A DNA stretch of 64,000 nt from AB-137-C09 sp964645625 (GCA_964645625.1 CAZYAI010000005.1:1-64000), one strand, 5' to 3'. Positions 51,712 through 60,167 are shown, counted from the stretch's first letter. Translations and numbers: made by a program. Notes: generated by a model not told the origin, from the sequence alone.

Positions 51712-51730
51712 TACAATGTATTACATTGTA
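51712..51730. promoter_or_regulatory. Toxin-antitoxin operator palindrome
   Basis: A perfect 9+1+9 inverted repeat, TACAATGTA-T-TACATTGTA, lies 23 bp before the antitoxin start. It is the expected autoregulatory site for the ribbon-helix-helix antitoxin. It also carries TA-rich hexamers that could serve as a promoter -10. Confidence 0.85.
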
Positions 51731-51753
51731 ATCTCATGTCAGGGAGTGGTATC

Positions 51754-52020
51754 ATGGGTATAACTAGCGTTCGAATTCGTGATGAGGTTTCACTTCAACT
51801 GGAGCAGACAGCAGCCAGACTGCATCGCTCCAAAAGCTCAGTGATCAATCAGGCTATCCTCGAATTTTTGGAGCGGGAGAGCAAAGAACAGCATCAGTGG
51901 CAGGAAACGCTTGATGCGCTTCAGTCACTTCGTCATGGGCAGGTTGTTTCCAGTGAGACCGTTCATGACTGGCTTTCCAGTTGGGGGACAGATGAAGAGT
52001 CCGCCGCGCCTGGATCATGA
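51754..52020 (+). CDS. Ribbon-helix-helix antitoxin
   Basis: An 88-residue antitoxin. The N-terminal ribbon-helix-helix (about 1-45; VRIRDEVSLQLEQTAARLHRSKSSVINQAILEFLE) binds DNA, and the C-terminal helix (about 50-80) should wrap the toxin. The ATG at 51754 follows GGGAGTGG. It overlaps the toxin gene by 4 bp (ATGA), typical of co-regulated pairs. CopG/ParD-like naming is by fold only. Confidence 0.9.
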   Translation: MGITSVRIRDEVSLQLEQTAARLHRSKSSVINQAILEFLERESKEQHQWQETLDALQSLRHGQVVSSETVHDWLSSWGTDEESAAPGS

Positions 52021-52301
52021 TCCAACTGGTTTACACCCGTGAAGCTGTAAACGATCTTAAACGTCTTCGCGCATTTATTGCTACCCACAATCCCAACTCA
52101 GCGGAGAAGATCGCTGCCGAGTTGATCAAGCGCATCAAGCTGTTGCAGCAGATGCCGATGATGGGGAACCCTGTGACTCAGGCTCCCGACCCTGAGGTGA
52201 TTCGCGATATGGTGTTTGGTGCATACGTAGTGCGTTATGCTGTTCATGGGCAGACATTGGCGATTTTAAGGGTTTGGCATCATTATGAAAGCAGAGCGTA
52301 A
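52017..52301 (+). CDS. ParE/RelE-superfamily toxin
   Basis: A 94-residue toxin with the RelE/ParE pattern: VYTREAVNDLKRLRAFIATHNPNSAEKIAAELIKRI, QMPMMGNPV and the final VRYAVHGQTLAILRVWHHYESR. It lacks obvious RNase catalytic residues, which suggests a ParE-type gyrase inhibitor rather than a ribosome-dependent nuclease (inference). It is translated from the ATG that overlaps the antitoxin stop. Confidence 0.9.
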   Translation: MIQLVYTREAVNDLKRLRAFIATHNPNSAEKIAAELIKRIKLLQQMPMMGNPVTQAPDPEVIRDMVFGAYVVRYAVHGQTLAILRVWHHYESRA

Positions 52302-52313
52302 GACTTGAAGATT

Positions 52314-52527
52314 ATGGCGGTAATCCACGTCGCAAAGCTTGCTCGTATGCTATCCAACCTTGATATAGCTGAATGCCCAGATGACCTTGATCTACCAAGC
52401 TACCGCCCCCATGAACTCAAAGGCAAGCGAGCTAGCGTATGGTCAGTCAATCACCGTACAAGCCAACTGGCGTATCACCTTTCGTTTTATTGGTCGGGAT
52501 CTTGAATTCAGGCCTAATACGATTTAG
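52314..52527 (+). pseudogene. HigB-like toxin remnant, truncated and frameshifted
   Basis: The translation HVAKLARMLSNL then LPSYRPHELKGKRASVWSV matches the middle of HigB toxins. After WSVN a single extra base (near 52452) shifts the frame. Reading on in the other frame gives TVQANWRITFRFIGRDLEF, the usual HigB continuation, before a stop at 52525. The N-terminal third and the final HigB residues are missing, and no HigA partner follows. It starts 13 bp after the ParE-type toxin, so the locus is a layered toxin-antitoxin site. Confidence 0.8.
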
Positions 52528-52534
52528 CAAACCA

Positions 52535-52930
52535 CTAAGAACGCAGCAGATGAAGTTGCAACAGCAAACGCATTGTTATTGGGTTCAGGGCGATCATCAG
52601 GCACCAGTGGTCGGGAAATGCCCACCAGATCAGCAGCGTTGCGTGCCCTGCACCGATACAGAACGACTGCATCTTCGTTTGCGGGCGCAGCCAATATCGT
52701 TTGAGCAACAGCTCCAATGGCCAGACGGCGACGAGCAAAATAGCGAGAAGAAGCGGTGAAAAGAAAAATGCAATCTGTGGTGCCATATTGGGCATGTAGC
52801 CCATCATTTCATAGTACTCAAGGCGAAGTGAAAGCAATATCAACAGACCAGTAAATGCTCCCGCTGACTGAAATAAAGCATCCTTTTCTCTAGCAGCCTG
52901 ATCATCTCTTTGCACCTGGTTCATATCCAT
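52535..52930 (-). CDS. Small membrane protein, unknown function
   Basis: Not recognised. The 131-residue protein has about three hydrophobic helices: residues 24-36, 50-76 (PQIAFFFSPLLLAILLVAVWPLELL) and about 92-125. The N-terminus is charged and probably cytoplasmic. A purine-rich AGAGG precedes the ATG at 52930; a second ATG lies two codons in. It is alone on its strand between the toxin remnant and the corC operon. It may be a real gene or a chance open frame. Confidence 0.55.
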   Translation of the reverse strand: MDMNQVQRDDQAAREKDALFQSAGAFTGLLILLSLRLEYYEMMGYMPNMAPQIAFFFSPLLLAILLVAVWPLELLLKRYWLRPQTKMQSFCIGAGHATLLIWWAFPDHWCLMIALNPITMRLLLQLHLLRS

Positions 52931-53105
52931 ACTTGCCTCTTGATCGCTTCAGATATCATAACTGATACAATCTAAATCCTGTAACTCTGTTTCTCTAAAT
53001 GGGTAAAAAAGAGCGTACTTCTATCACCCCAGAAGCTTCTGTTGGCGCGAAAAGAAAAGGTTGTTTTGCAGGGTCAAGGCTAGATTTTGCACTTACACCT
53101 TAAAC

Positions 53106-53948
53106 TCAGGACTGCTTACTTTCTTTTCCTTCAGTGTTGGTCTTAATACGGATGGTTTCTATGCGGCGAGGGCTGGCTTGCTCAATGGTCACTTGTAAAC
53201 CTTCAAGTTGAATCTCTTCACCTTGTTGTGGAATCCGACCTGTGTGCGTAATAATTAGACCACCTAAGGTATCAAAGTCGCCTTCTAACAAACGTTCTGG
53301 CAAAACAATAGTGTCTTCTAAATCTTCAATACGCACACGCGCTGAAATCAAGATGCCATTATCGGTATGGCGAATATCTTGCTGCATATCCTGTTCTTCT
53401 TCCGCACTGAGTGGACCGAAGATTTCACCTAATAAATCGGATAGCGTAACCAGACCAGCCGTGCCGCCAAATTCATCCCTCACAATCGCGGCGTGACTTT
53501 GCGAACGCATACGCGATAATAAGCTGCTGACTTTTTCGAGTTCGGACACCCAAATCGGTTGCAGTACCATATCGCGCAAGGGTGGCGTGCGTTGTTCCAC
53601 CAAAGCAGCAAACAGTTCGCGAATATGGATAATGCCAATAATATGATCCAATGAACCATCGACTACAGGCATGCGTACAATGTGCGCTTGCAACATTTTT
53701 TCGCAGGTTTGTTGTACCGAAGCGTGTTGATCGATGTACACAATATCAGGACGTGGCGTCATAATCTCACGCACGCGAATTTCATGGAAGCTAATAAAGC
53801 TTTCTAACGATTCACGATCCTCTTCCGAGCTAATGGCTTCAGCACGACGAATAATAGCAAGCAACTCTTCGGCATCACGACCTGGACGCAAGCGTTTGAT
53901 GGCACGGTCGCGCCAGCCTTCTTGCATGTTTTTGAATCGTTCAAACAT
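53106..53948 (-). CDS. corC: CorC/HlyC-type CBS protein
   Basis: A 280-residue cytoplasmic protein with two CBS motifs (about 60-190; VREIMTPRPDIVYID; HIIGIIHIRELF; SHAAIVRDEFGGTAGLVTLSDLLGEIFG) and a C-terminal CorC_HlyC domain (about 205-272; ILISARVRIEDLEDTI; DTLGGLIITHTGRIP). It is linked in enterics to magnesium/cobalt efflux. It overlaps ybeY by 8 bp, at the end of the miaB-phoH-ybeY-corC operon. lnt, often next, is not here. Confidence 0.95.
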   Translation of the reverse strand: MFERFKNMQEGWRDRAIKRLRPGRDAEELLAIIRRAEAISSEEDRESLESFISFHEIRVREIMTPRPDIVYIDQHASVQQTCEKMLQAHIVRMPVVDGSLDHIIGIIHIRELFAALVEQRTPPLRDMVLQPIWVSELEKVSSLLSRMRSQSHAAIVRDEFGGTAGLVTLSDLLGEIFGPLSAEEEQDMQQDIRHTDNGILISARVRIEDLEDTIVLPERLLEGDFDTLGGLIITHTGRIPQQGEEIQLEGLQVTIEQASPRRIETIRIKTNTEGKESKQS

Positions 53949-54426
53949 GGCTGGGGTAAGGGTCGTGCAGCTCCAGTGCAGCCATGCAACGGCGTTCTAA
54001 GCTTTGCATCTGCTCGGCATCGTCATCATCCACATGATCGTAACCCAATAAGTGTAACACACCGTGAATCAACAAATGTAACACATGATCCAACAGCGGT
54101 AATTCCAATCGCTGTGCCTCGTCAGCGACAAAAGGCAGAGCCAATACAATATCGCCCAGTGGCAAGGCTGGAACAAAGTCTGGTCCATCTTGCATCGGGA
54201 AAGATAATACATCCGTCACCCGATCTTTTTGCCGCCATTCGCTATTTAGCTGCTGCACCGTGTCATTGCTGGCAATACTCACGCATAATGGCGCAGCGCA
54301 CATCTGTGGCATGGCGACGGTCTGCAAGGTTTGCATTACAGCAGACTCTATCGCTTGCGCCCATTGCATAGAACGTGGCTCCTCACCCTCTACATCATCA
54401 TCAACGATGATCTCTAGCCCGCTCAT
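53941..54426 (-). CDS. ybeY: Endoribonuclease YbeY (rRNA maturation factor)
   Basis: A 161-residue zinc protein with the signature HLLIHGVLHLLGYDH, whose three His residues bind the metal. NSEWRQKDRVTDVLSFP is the second conserved block. In known bacteria YbeY acts in 16S rRNA 3'-end maturation and ribosome quality control. The gene overlaps phoH by 4 bp and corC by 8 bp. Confidence 0.97.
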   Translation of the reverse strand: MSGLEIIVDDDVEGEEPRSMQWAQAIESAVMQTLQTVAMPQMCAAPLCVSIASNDTVQQLNSEWRQKDRVTDVLSFPMQDGPDFVPALPLGDIVLALPFVADEAQRLELPLLDHVLHLLIHGVLHLLGYDHVDDDDAEQMQSLERRCMAALELHDPYPSHV

Positions 54427-55391
54427 CCTCTGTTTTCTCCATCGTGTTCATAAGCTTTGACAATGCTTTCAACCAAGCGGTGGCGTACCACATCATGCGC
54501 CTCTAGGTAGCAAATGCGTATGTCCTTCACATTGCGCAAGACATGAATGGCATGCAGCAAGCCACTCATAGAATCGCGTGGCAAATCCACTTGGGTCACA
54601 TCACCTGTTACCACCATGCGCGAAGAAAAACCCAGACGGGTGAGGAACATTTTCATCTGTGAGCGCGTAGTATTTTGCGCCTCATCTAAAATCACGAAAG
54701 CATCATTCAGCGTGCGTCCGCGCATATAAGCCAAGGGCGCGATTTCAATACGCCGCTGCTCCATCAAGGCAAGCATCTTTTCACTGCCTAGCATATCGGA
54801 GAGGGCATCAAACAAGGGGGTAAGGTAAGGGTCAACCTTTTGCTGTAAATCACCAGGTAAAAAGCCCAAACGTTCGCCCGCTTCCACCGCTGGACGGGTG
54901 AGGATAATCCGCTCCACCGTGCCATTGGTCAGGGCAGCAACCGCAGCGGCAACCGCAAGGTAGGTCTTACCACTCCCCGCAGGTCCAATTGCCAGTGTAA
55001 GCACGGATGCTTGCATCGCCCGCAAGTAACGGTTTTGGTTGGGCGTTTTACCACTGATCTGACGACGTGCAGCCTGGAAGCTCACCTTATCAGGTAAAGC
55101 TTCAGGTGTGGCATCAACCGTTTCTGCCCGATGCAAACGCAATGCAGATTCCATCACAGGCTCAGGGATCTCGCCCTTTTCTGCTGTTGCTTTGAACGAT
55201 TTAATCATATGAGCCGCCGTTGCCGCTTGCGCACCATCAATGTGCCAATCACCAGGGTGACCATAAAACGACACCTGCAAAGCATTTTCCATACGGTTAA
55301 TGTTTTGCTGTTCAGGACCACACAGGTGACGAATCGCAGCAGCCGACCAATCAGTTAATGTTAAGTGAACGTTTGTGGCTGACTCAGTCAT
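54423..55391 (-). CDS. ybeZ: PhoH-like ATPase (YbeZ)
   Basis: A 322-residue PhoH-family protein. Walker A is GPAGSGKTYLA and Walker B is VILDEAQNTT; MVVTGDVTQVDLP follows. The N-terminal KH-like domain covers about residues 1-110. YbeZ proteins partner with YbeY in RNA handling. It overlaps miaB by 8 bp and ybeY by 4 bp, so the four genes are one translationally coupled operon. Confidence 0.96.
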   Translation of the reverse strand: MTESATNVHLTLTDWSAAAIRHLCGPEQQNINRMENALQVSFYGHPGDWHIDGAQAATAAHMIKSFKATAEKGEIPEPVMESALRLHRAETVDATPEALPDKVSFQAARRQISGKTPNQNRYLRAMQASVLTLAIGPAGSGKTYLAVAAAVAALTNGTVERIILTRPAVEAGERLGFLPGDLQQKVDPYLTPLFDALSDMLGSEKMLALMEQRRIEIAPLAYMRGRTLNDAFVILDEAQNTTRSQMKMFLTRLGFSSRMVVTGDVTQVDLPRDSMSGLLHAIHVLRNVKDIRICYLEAHDVVRHRLVESIVKAYEHDGENRG

Positions 55392-56751
55392 CTTTAATCA
55401 CCAGCTCGCCGCGCAATGACTGCCCGTAAGCTGTGGTGATACGCACATTCACCAATTGCCCCACCAAGCGTGGTTGACCGCTAAAATGCACAATCTTGAA
55501 ATCTTCTGTACGCCCTTGCAGATCACCCGCGTTTTTAATACTCGTTTTTTCCACCAATACAGGCTGCACCGTGCCAATATGGCGTTGCAGCGAGGCGGCA
55601 GACAATTCTGCCATCAATGCGAGCAAGCGTTGCAGTCGTTCATCTTTTACGGTTTCTGGCACGTTGTCATCGCTGTCTGCGGCTGGCGTACCAGGGCGTG
55701 CTGAGTACTTGAAGCAATAGGCCGAGTCATAAGCCACCTGCCGCACCAGATCCAAGGTTTGCTCAAAATCTTCATCTGTTTCACCAGGGTAACCCACAAT
55801 AAAATCAGATGACAATGCGATATGCGGGCAGTGTTTACGTAGCGCAGCAATGGTATGGAAATAGCTTTGGCGATCATGGCCACGGTGCATGGCTTTAAGC
55901 ACACGGTCAGAGCCACTTTGCACGGGCAAGTGAATAAATGGCATCAGCACAGGGATTTCGCCAAAAGCACGAGCCAAATCTTCGTTCATTTCCATCGGAT
56001 GACTGGTGGTGAAACGCAGGCGTTTAAGGCCGTCTAATTCACTCAATGCATAGAGCAGCATGGTAAAATCCCACTCTTCGCCATCAGGGCCAACAGCGCG
56101 ATAGCCATTCACATTCTGCCCCAGCAGCGTGATTTCGATGCAACCTGAATCCAACACCGCTTGGCAGTCAGCAATCACATCAGCAACAGGGCGCGATATT
56201 TCTGCACCACGGGTGTAGGGAACCACGCAAAAGGTACAGAACTTATCACAACCTTCCATGATGGTGACAAAGGCAGAAATTCCCTGCTTTAAGCCATCTT
56301 CTGTCTTAGGCAGGTGGTCAAACTTCTCAATCTCGGGCATGTCCGTATCGGTCACGCGCACCCGTTCGCGACGAATTTTGTTAATCATCGCGGGTAAATG
56401 GTGGTAGGACTGCGGCCCGAACACGGCATCAACAAAAGGGGCGCGACGTTGAATGCGCTCACCTTCTTGCTGTGCCACACAACCACCCACGCCAATAATG
56501 AGCGATGGGTTTTTGAGCTTCAAAAGGCGGTAACGCCCTAATTCAGAATAAACTTTTTCTTCTGCTTTTTCACGAACCGAACAAGTATTCATAAGAATAA
56601 CATCCGCTTCTTGTGGCGTGGCAACCAAACGCAGACCGTAAGCTTGTTGCATCAGGTCAACCATACGGGATGAATCGTACTCATTCATCTGGCAACCGTA
56701 GGTTTTGATAAACAGGGTATCAATCGAGGTGAGGGTATCTTGGCTTTTCAT
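55384..56751 (-). CDS. miaB: tRNA-2-methylthio-N6-dimethylallyladenosine synthase
   Basis: A 455-residue radical-SAM methylthiotransferase. The N-terminal domain has the auxiliary cluster cysteines in TYGCQMNEYDS, MNTCSVREKAEEKV and GGCVAQ. The radical-SAM core carries CDKFCTFCVVPYTRG, and a C-terminal TRAM domain ends the protein. It modifies A37 of tRNAs reading U-starting codons. It heads the operon and is divergent from the lipoprotein gene at 56891. Confidence 0.98.
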   Translation of the reverse strand: MKSQDTLTSIDTLFIKTYGCQMNEYDSSRMVDLMQQAYGLRLVATPQEADVILMNTCSVREKAEEKVYSELGRYRLLKLKNPSLIIGVGGCVAQQEGERIQRRAPFVDAVFGPQSYHHLPAMINKIRRERVRVTDTDMPEIEKFDHLPKTEDGLKQGISAFVTIMEGCDKFCTFCVVPYTRGAEISRPVADVIADCQAVLDSGCIEITLLGQNVNGYRAVGPDGEEWDFTMLLYALSELDGLKRLRFTTSHPMEMNEDLARAFGEIPVLMPFIHLPVQSGSDRVLKAMHRGHDRQSYFHTIAALRKHCPHIALSSDFIVGYPGETDEDFEQTLDLVRQVAYDSAYCFKYSARPGTPAADSDDNVPETVKDERLQRLLALMAELSAASLQRHIGTVQPVLVEKTSIKNAGDLQGRTEDFKIVHFSGQPRLVGQLVNVRITTAYGQSLRGELVIKDD

Positions 56752-56890
56752 GGATAGGCGGGAATGCTAAAAAGTTGTGGCACTTAGGCAAGCTGCAACG
56801 CATAAAACTGCTCTTTGCAAGCGTACGGCATCGTTTGCAAACAGCTCAGGTTCATATTACCGTCCCACACTTCAAAGGAAGGAGCATCCC

Positions 56891-57637
56891 ATGGCTACAG
56901 TTTTATCTGGTCGGACTGCACGATTCATCGGTATCTTATTTGTTGTGCTCGTATTGGGGGCTTGTTCTACCCGATCTATCTCTAACTCAGGGTATCAGGA
57001 AGAGAATTACTTTGGCGGTAAAAGTGCTCCCGAGAACCCCTTTTATCAAGGTGAGCTTAGCGAATTTGATGTTCTTGGCATTGACGTAAACGGCAAGATC
57101 ACTGAGCAGGATATTCAAATAGCACTTGAGCAGTCAGCTAAAGTGACGTTAAAAAAGGGGACGAAGATACTGTTGATTCAGTCTGGTGCATTGATTCCTG
57201 ACGGTAGTATGATTGAGTCGATGAGAAAGTACTACAATACCTCTACATTCTCAGGCGTACCAAGCAAGCAGAAAGGTGAAAATTATTCAAAACTACTTCG
57301 CCTTTCCGCCGCGAAGGGAGGCTTTACCACGATTGTAGTCTATTGGGGGCTTTTGGAGACAGCGCAGAAAGGACTTACCTCTAAAACTATCTCTTGGGTT
57401 CCGTTTATAGGTAGTGTGATTCCCGATGAGGATCAACATATGCGAATTAACCTTAAACTTGCGCTTGTGGATGTCAAAACAGGTAGCTGGGAAACATTCT
57501 CGCCAATACCTTTTGATAATACCGCGATGAGCAGCAGAAGTACGCGTGGCGCAAAAGATCAAAAGCAGATTGATGTTCTGAAGAATAAAGCCTACGCCGC
57601 CGCAGTAGAAGAACTTATACTTCGTTATTCGCGGTAA
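56891..57637 (+). CDS. Putative lipoprotein, function unknown
   Basis: The family is not recognised. The 248-residue protein has a lipoprotein signal (1-24) with lipobox VLGAC. The mature part starts STRSIS and has a mixed alpha/beta pattern (KILLIQSGALIPDGSM; TTIVVYWGLLET; INLKLALVDVKTGSWETFSP). The last segment resembles the periplasmic lipoproteins that bear a WETFS-type beta strand and end in a helix. An aaggaaggag site precedes the ATG at 56891. It stands alone between miaB and ffh. Confidence 0.75.
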   Translation: MATVLSGRTARFIGILFVVLVLGACSTRSISNSGYQEENYFGGKSAPENPFYQGELSEFDVLGIDVNGKITEQDIQIALEQSAKVTLKKGTKILLIQSGALIPDGSMIESMRKYYNTSTFSGVPSKQKGENYSKLLRLSAAKGGFTTIVVYWGLLETAQKGLTSKTISWVPFIGSVIPDEDQHMRINLKLALVDVKTGSWETFSPIPFDNTAMSSRSTRGAKDQKQIDVLKNKAYAAAVEELILRYSR

Positions 57638-57727
57638 GAGGGCTTAAATTCAGCACCGTGCGTGACAATCTGCCATCTTCACGGTTTAATAGCGACCTGA
57701 TACCCCTAAATATTTGTGAGTTTGTAT

Positions 57728-59077
57728 ATGTTTGATCGTTTAAGTCAGAAGCTGGGTGATATTACTGCAAAACTGCGTAAAACCGTCCGAATTACTGAGG
57801 CTGACCTTGATGCTACCTTGCGTGAAATGCGCTTGGCATTGCTTGAAGCGGATGTTGCCCTGCCTGTTGTTCGCCACTTAATGGCTGAAGCACGTGAGCG
57901 CGCACTGGGCGAAGAAGTCGCTAAAAGCCTGCAACCTGGTCAAGTTATTATCAAAATATTACATGATGTACTGGGTGATGTGCTTGGTGGCGAACGTCAT
58001 CCGTTAAATCTTTCGGCGATTCCTTCGGTTATTTTATTGTGTGGCTTGCAGGGTGCTGGTAAAACGACAACTGCTGGTAAATTGGCGCGCATGCTCTCCA
58101 ACGAGGGTAAAAAAGTAGCTGTCACCAGTGTCGATTCAACACGTCCAGCGGCACGCGAACAGTTGCGGGTACTCGCCAATCAAGTAAACGTCCCCTATTT
58201 ATCAACCGAAGAGCAAGCAGGCTCAGCACTTGAAATGGCACAATCAGCTTTGCAACAGGCACGGCTTGGTGGTCACCATGTATTGATTTTGGATACCGCA
58301 GGTCGTCAAGTTGTTGATGATGCTTTGATGGCCGAGATTGAAGAGATTGCCACAGGTATTCAGGCAAGCGAACGCTTATTGGTGCTTGATGCCATGACTG
58401 GGCAAACAGCATTGAAAATCGCCGAAGACTTCCATCAAGCAGTATCACTTTCTGGTTGTATTTTAAGTAAAACAGATGCTGATGTACGCGGAGGCGCGGC
58501 AATTTCCGTTGCTCATAGCACGCAAGTTCCCGTACGTTTTGTCGGCACGGGTGAAAAAGTTGATGCCTTTGAACTGTTTGACCCGCAACGCATGGCTGGC
58601 CGTATTTTGGGGCAAGGCGACGTGGTTGGCTTGGTCGAAAAAATCCAAGCCAATGTCGATCAGGAAAAAGCTACAAATTTAGCACGCAAAGTGAACAAAG
58701 GGACGTTTGACCTGATGGACTTTGCCGAGCAACTGGATCAAATGAAAAAAATGGGCGGCATGTCCAGCATGATGAAGATGATTCCTGGTCTTAAAATGCC
58801 TAGCGAAGCAGCTTCACAAATTGATGATTCATTGTTCAAACGCATGCAAGCTATGGTCTATTCGATGACACCAAAAGAGCGTCAGTTCCCACGCTTGCTC
58901 AATGCGAGTCGTAAAATGCGTATTGCGCGTGGTTCGGGCACTAGCGTCATGGAACTAAACCGCATGCTGAAGCAGTTTCAACAAATGCAGAAGATGATGA
59001 AGAAAGTAAAAGGTAAAAAAGGGCAACGCATGATGGCGCAAATGGCAGCGGGCATGAAAATTCCTGGCATGCACTAA
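57728..59077 (+). CDS. ffh: Signal recognition particle protein Ffh
   Basis: A 449-residue SRP GTPase. It has N and G domains (G1 GLQGAGKTTTAGKL, G3 DTAGR) and a Met-rich M domain (MGGMSSMMKMIPG; LNASRKMRIARGSGTS; QQMQKMMKKVKG). The G4 region reads SKTDADVRGG, where the usual form is TKLDGDARGG, and DTAGR is followed by QVVDD. It directs membrane proteins to FtsY/SecYEG together with 4.5S RNA (not in the window). The start is the ATG at 57728, with no strong ribosome binding site; a GTG four codons earlier is possible. Confidence 0.96.
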   Translation: MFDRLSQKLGDITAKLRKTVRITEADLDATLREMRLALLEADVALPVVRHLMAEARERALGEEVAKSLQPGQVIIKILHDVLGDVLGGERHPLNLSAIPSVILLCGLQGAGKTTTAGKLARMLSNEGKKVAVTSVDSTRPAAREQLRVLANQVNVPYLSTEEQAGSALEMAQSALQQARLGGHHVLILDTAGRQVVDDALMAEIEEIATGIQASERLLVLDAMTGQTALKIAEDFHQAVSLSGCILSKTDADVRGGAAISVAHSTQVPVRFVGTGEKVDAFELFDPQRMAGRILGQGDVVGLVEKIQANVDQEKATNLARKVNKGTFDLMDFAEQLDQMKKMGGMSSMMKMIPGLKMPSEAASQIDDSLFKRMQAMVYSMTPKERQFPRLLNASRKMRIARGSGTSVMELNRMLKQFQQMQKMMKKVKGKKGQRMMAQMAAGMKIPGMH

Positions 59078-59089
59078 CGGATCTATCCA

Positions 59090-59216
59090 GTCTTGCGTCC
59101 GTTCACTGGATTGCGGATCGAGTCCACAATGACGTGTTTTTTGCGTCATGCCGCACTCGATGCGGTATCCCGTCTTGCGTCCGTTCACTGGATTGCGGAT
59201 CAAGTCCGCAATGACG
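59090..59216. repeat. Pair of 45-bp direct repeats with 37-bp spacer
   Basis: gtcttgcgtccgttcactgg... is found at 59090-59134 and again at 59172-59216, with only two differences over 45 bp, both in the second half (gatcgag/gatcaag and ccacaat/ccgcaat). The unit resembles the dispersed gattgcggatcaagtccgca repeats seen between genes in many bacteria. It lies between ffh and the response regulator. Confidence 0.9.
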
Positions 59217-59307
59217 CATTGCTACGCGAAAAGGGGTACGTTAAAATCATGCGTGCGTAACATCCATTAACAGGGCTGCTGGCAGACGGTATCGAGGAGG
59301 AGGGGAG

Positions 59308-59961
59308 ATGGAAACAATGGATGAGAAATACTATCGGGTAGTAGTGATTGAGGACGACCCGCATACGCGAAGCTATTTAACCAAAACGATTGCTGCAGTC
59401 CCTCATATGTTAGTCGTAGGGGATGCTGGTGATTGCGCAAGTGCCATGCCGCTATTGCGCACCGAACCTGATATTGCACTGATTGATTTAGGCTTGCCTG
59501 ATGGCAGTGGCTTGGATTTGATCCGCAAACGTTTTTTTAAAAACTCCAAGACCCAGTTTGTCGTCATTACCGTCTTTGGCGATGAATCGCATGTGATTCC
59601 TGCGCTTGAGGCAGGAGCGTGTGGTTATTTAATGAAAGACTCTGCGCTGCCAGATATTGCCGAACTGATTGCACAAGTGCTAAGCGGCGGCTCCCCCATT
59701 TCCCCGATTATTGCACGCAAATTACTTACGCGTTTTCGCGTGGACAACAATCAGGAGCAAGGGACGACACTCACCGAACGTGAGTTTGAGGTGCTTAACT
59801 TAATGTCCAAGGGTTACAATTATAACGAAACGGCCGAACACTTGGGGATTTCTTACCACACAGTGGTTTCCCATGTCCGTCACACCTATCGAAAGTTGGA
59901 AGTCACATCCCGTGCTGAAGCAATTTATGAAGCCTCCCGCATGGGCTTGCTAAACATCTAG
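59308..59961 (+). CDS. LuxR/NarL-type response regulator
   Basis: A 217-residue two-domain regulator. The receiver (about 9-125) has the acidic pair Asp16/Asp17, the phosphorylated Asp60 in LIDLGLPDGSG, Thr88 in VVITVFGD and Lys110 in YLMKDS. The LuxR-type HTH follows (about 150-210; LTEREFEVLNLMSKGYNYNETAEHLGISYHTVVSHV). A strong GGAGGAGGGG ribosome binding site precedes the ATG. No sensor kinase is adjacent, so its signal is unknown. Its TAG stop codon is the first three bases of the hairpin element at 59959. Confidence 0.93.
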   Translation: METMDEKYYRVVVIEDDPHTRSYLTKTIAAVPHMLVVGDAGDCASAMPLLRTEPDIALIDLGLPDGSGLDLIRKRFFKNSKTQFVVITVFGDESHVIPALEAGACGYLMKDSALPDIAELIAQVLSGGSPISPIIARKLLTRFRVDNNQEQGTTLTEREFEVLNLMSKGYNYNETAEHLGISYHTVVSHVRHTYRKLEVTSRAEAIYEASRMGLLNI

Positions 59962-60125
59962 CCTGAATTATTCATAAATCGTCGTGATGATTGCGCAGAA
60001 CCTTTGTTTGCAACGGATGCCTTGTCGGGAGCAGCGTACCAGTGGATACGCTCGACTGACAAGGTATTCGTTGCGGGCAAAGGGGCAAGCAAGGGTGCGA
60101 CAGTATTTGTGAATAATTCAGGCTA
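59959..60125. mobile_element. 167-bp hairpin element with 16-bp terminal inverted repeats (MITE-like)
   Basis: The ends are perfect inverted repeats, TAGCCTGAATTATTCA and TGAATAATTCAGGCTA; pairing continues inward (aaat/attt, then internal arms such as ccttgtc/gacaagg and agcgta/tacgct). No open reading frame is inside. It has the look of a non-autonomous element mobilised in trans. No clear target duplication longer than 2 bp was seen. Confidence 0.8.
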
Positions 60126-60137
60126 GGCTTTAGCCTT

Positions 60138-60167
60138 AACGCCCCATGCCATTACTCATGGGGCGTT
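60138..60167. terminator. Hairpin at the 3' end of the second lipoprotein gene
   Basis: Perfect 11-bp stem AACGCCCCATG/CATGGGGCGTT with an 8-nt loop, overlapping the stop codon of the minus-strand lipoprotein gene. There is no T-run, so it is a candidate rather than a proven terminator. Confidence 0.5.

Noticed and set aside
52439..52759. Plus-strand open frame after the HigB remnant
   Set aside because: It lies in a different frame from both HigB segments and runs antisense to the small membrane protein gene, with no recognisable features.
59083..59220. Attachment sites of a mobile element flanking ffh
   Set aside because: The two 45-bp copies are only 37 bp apart with no gene between them, so they are better seen as a local intergenic repeat.
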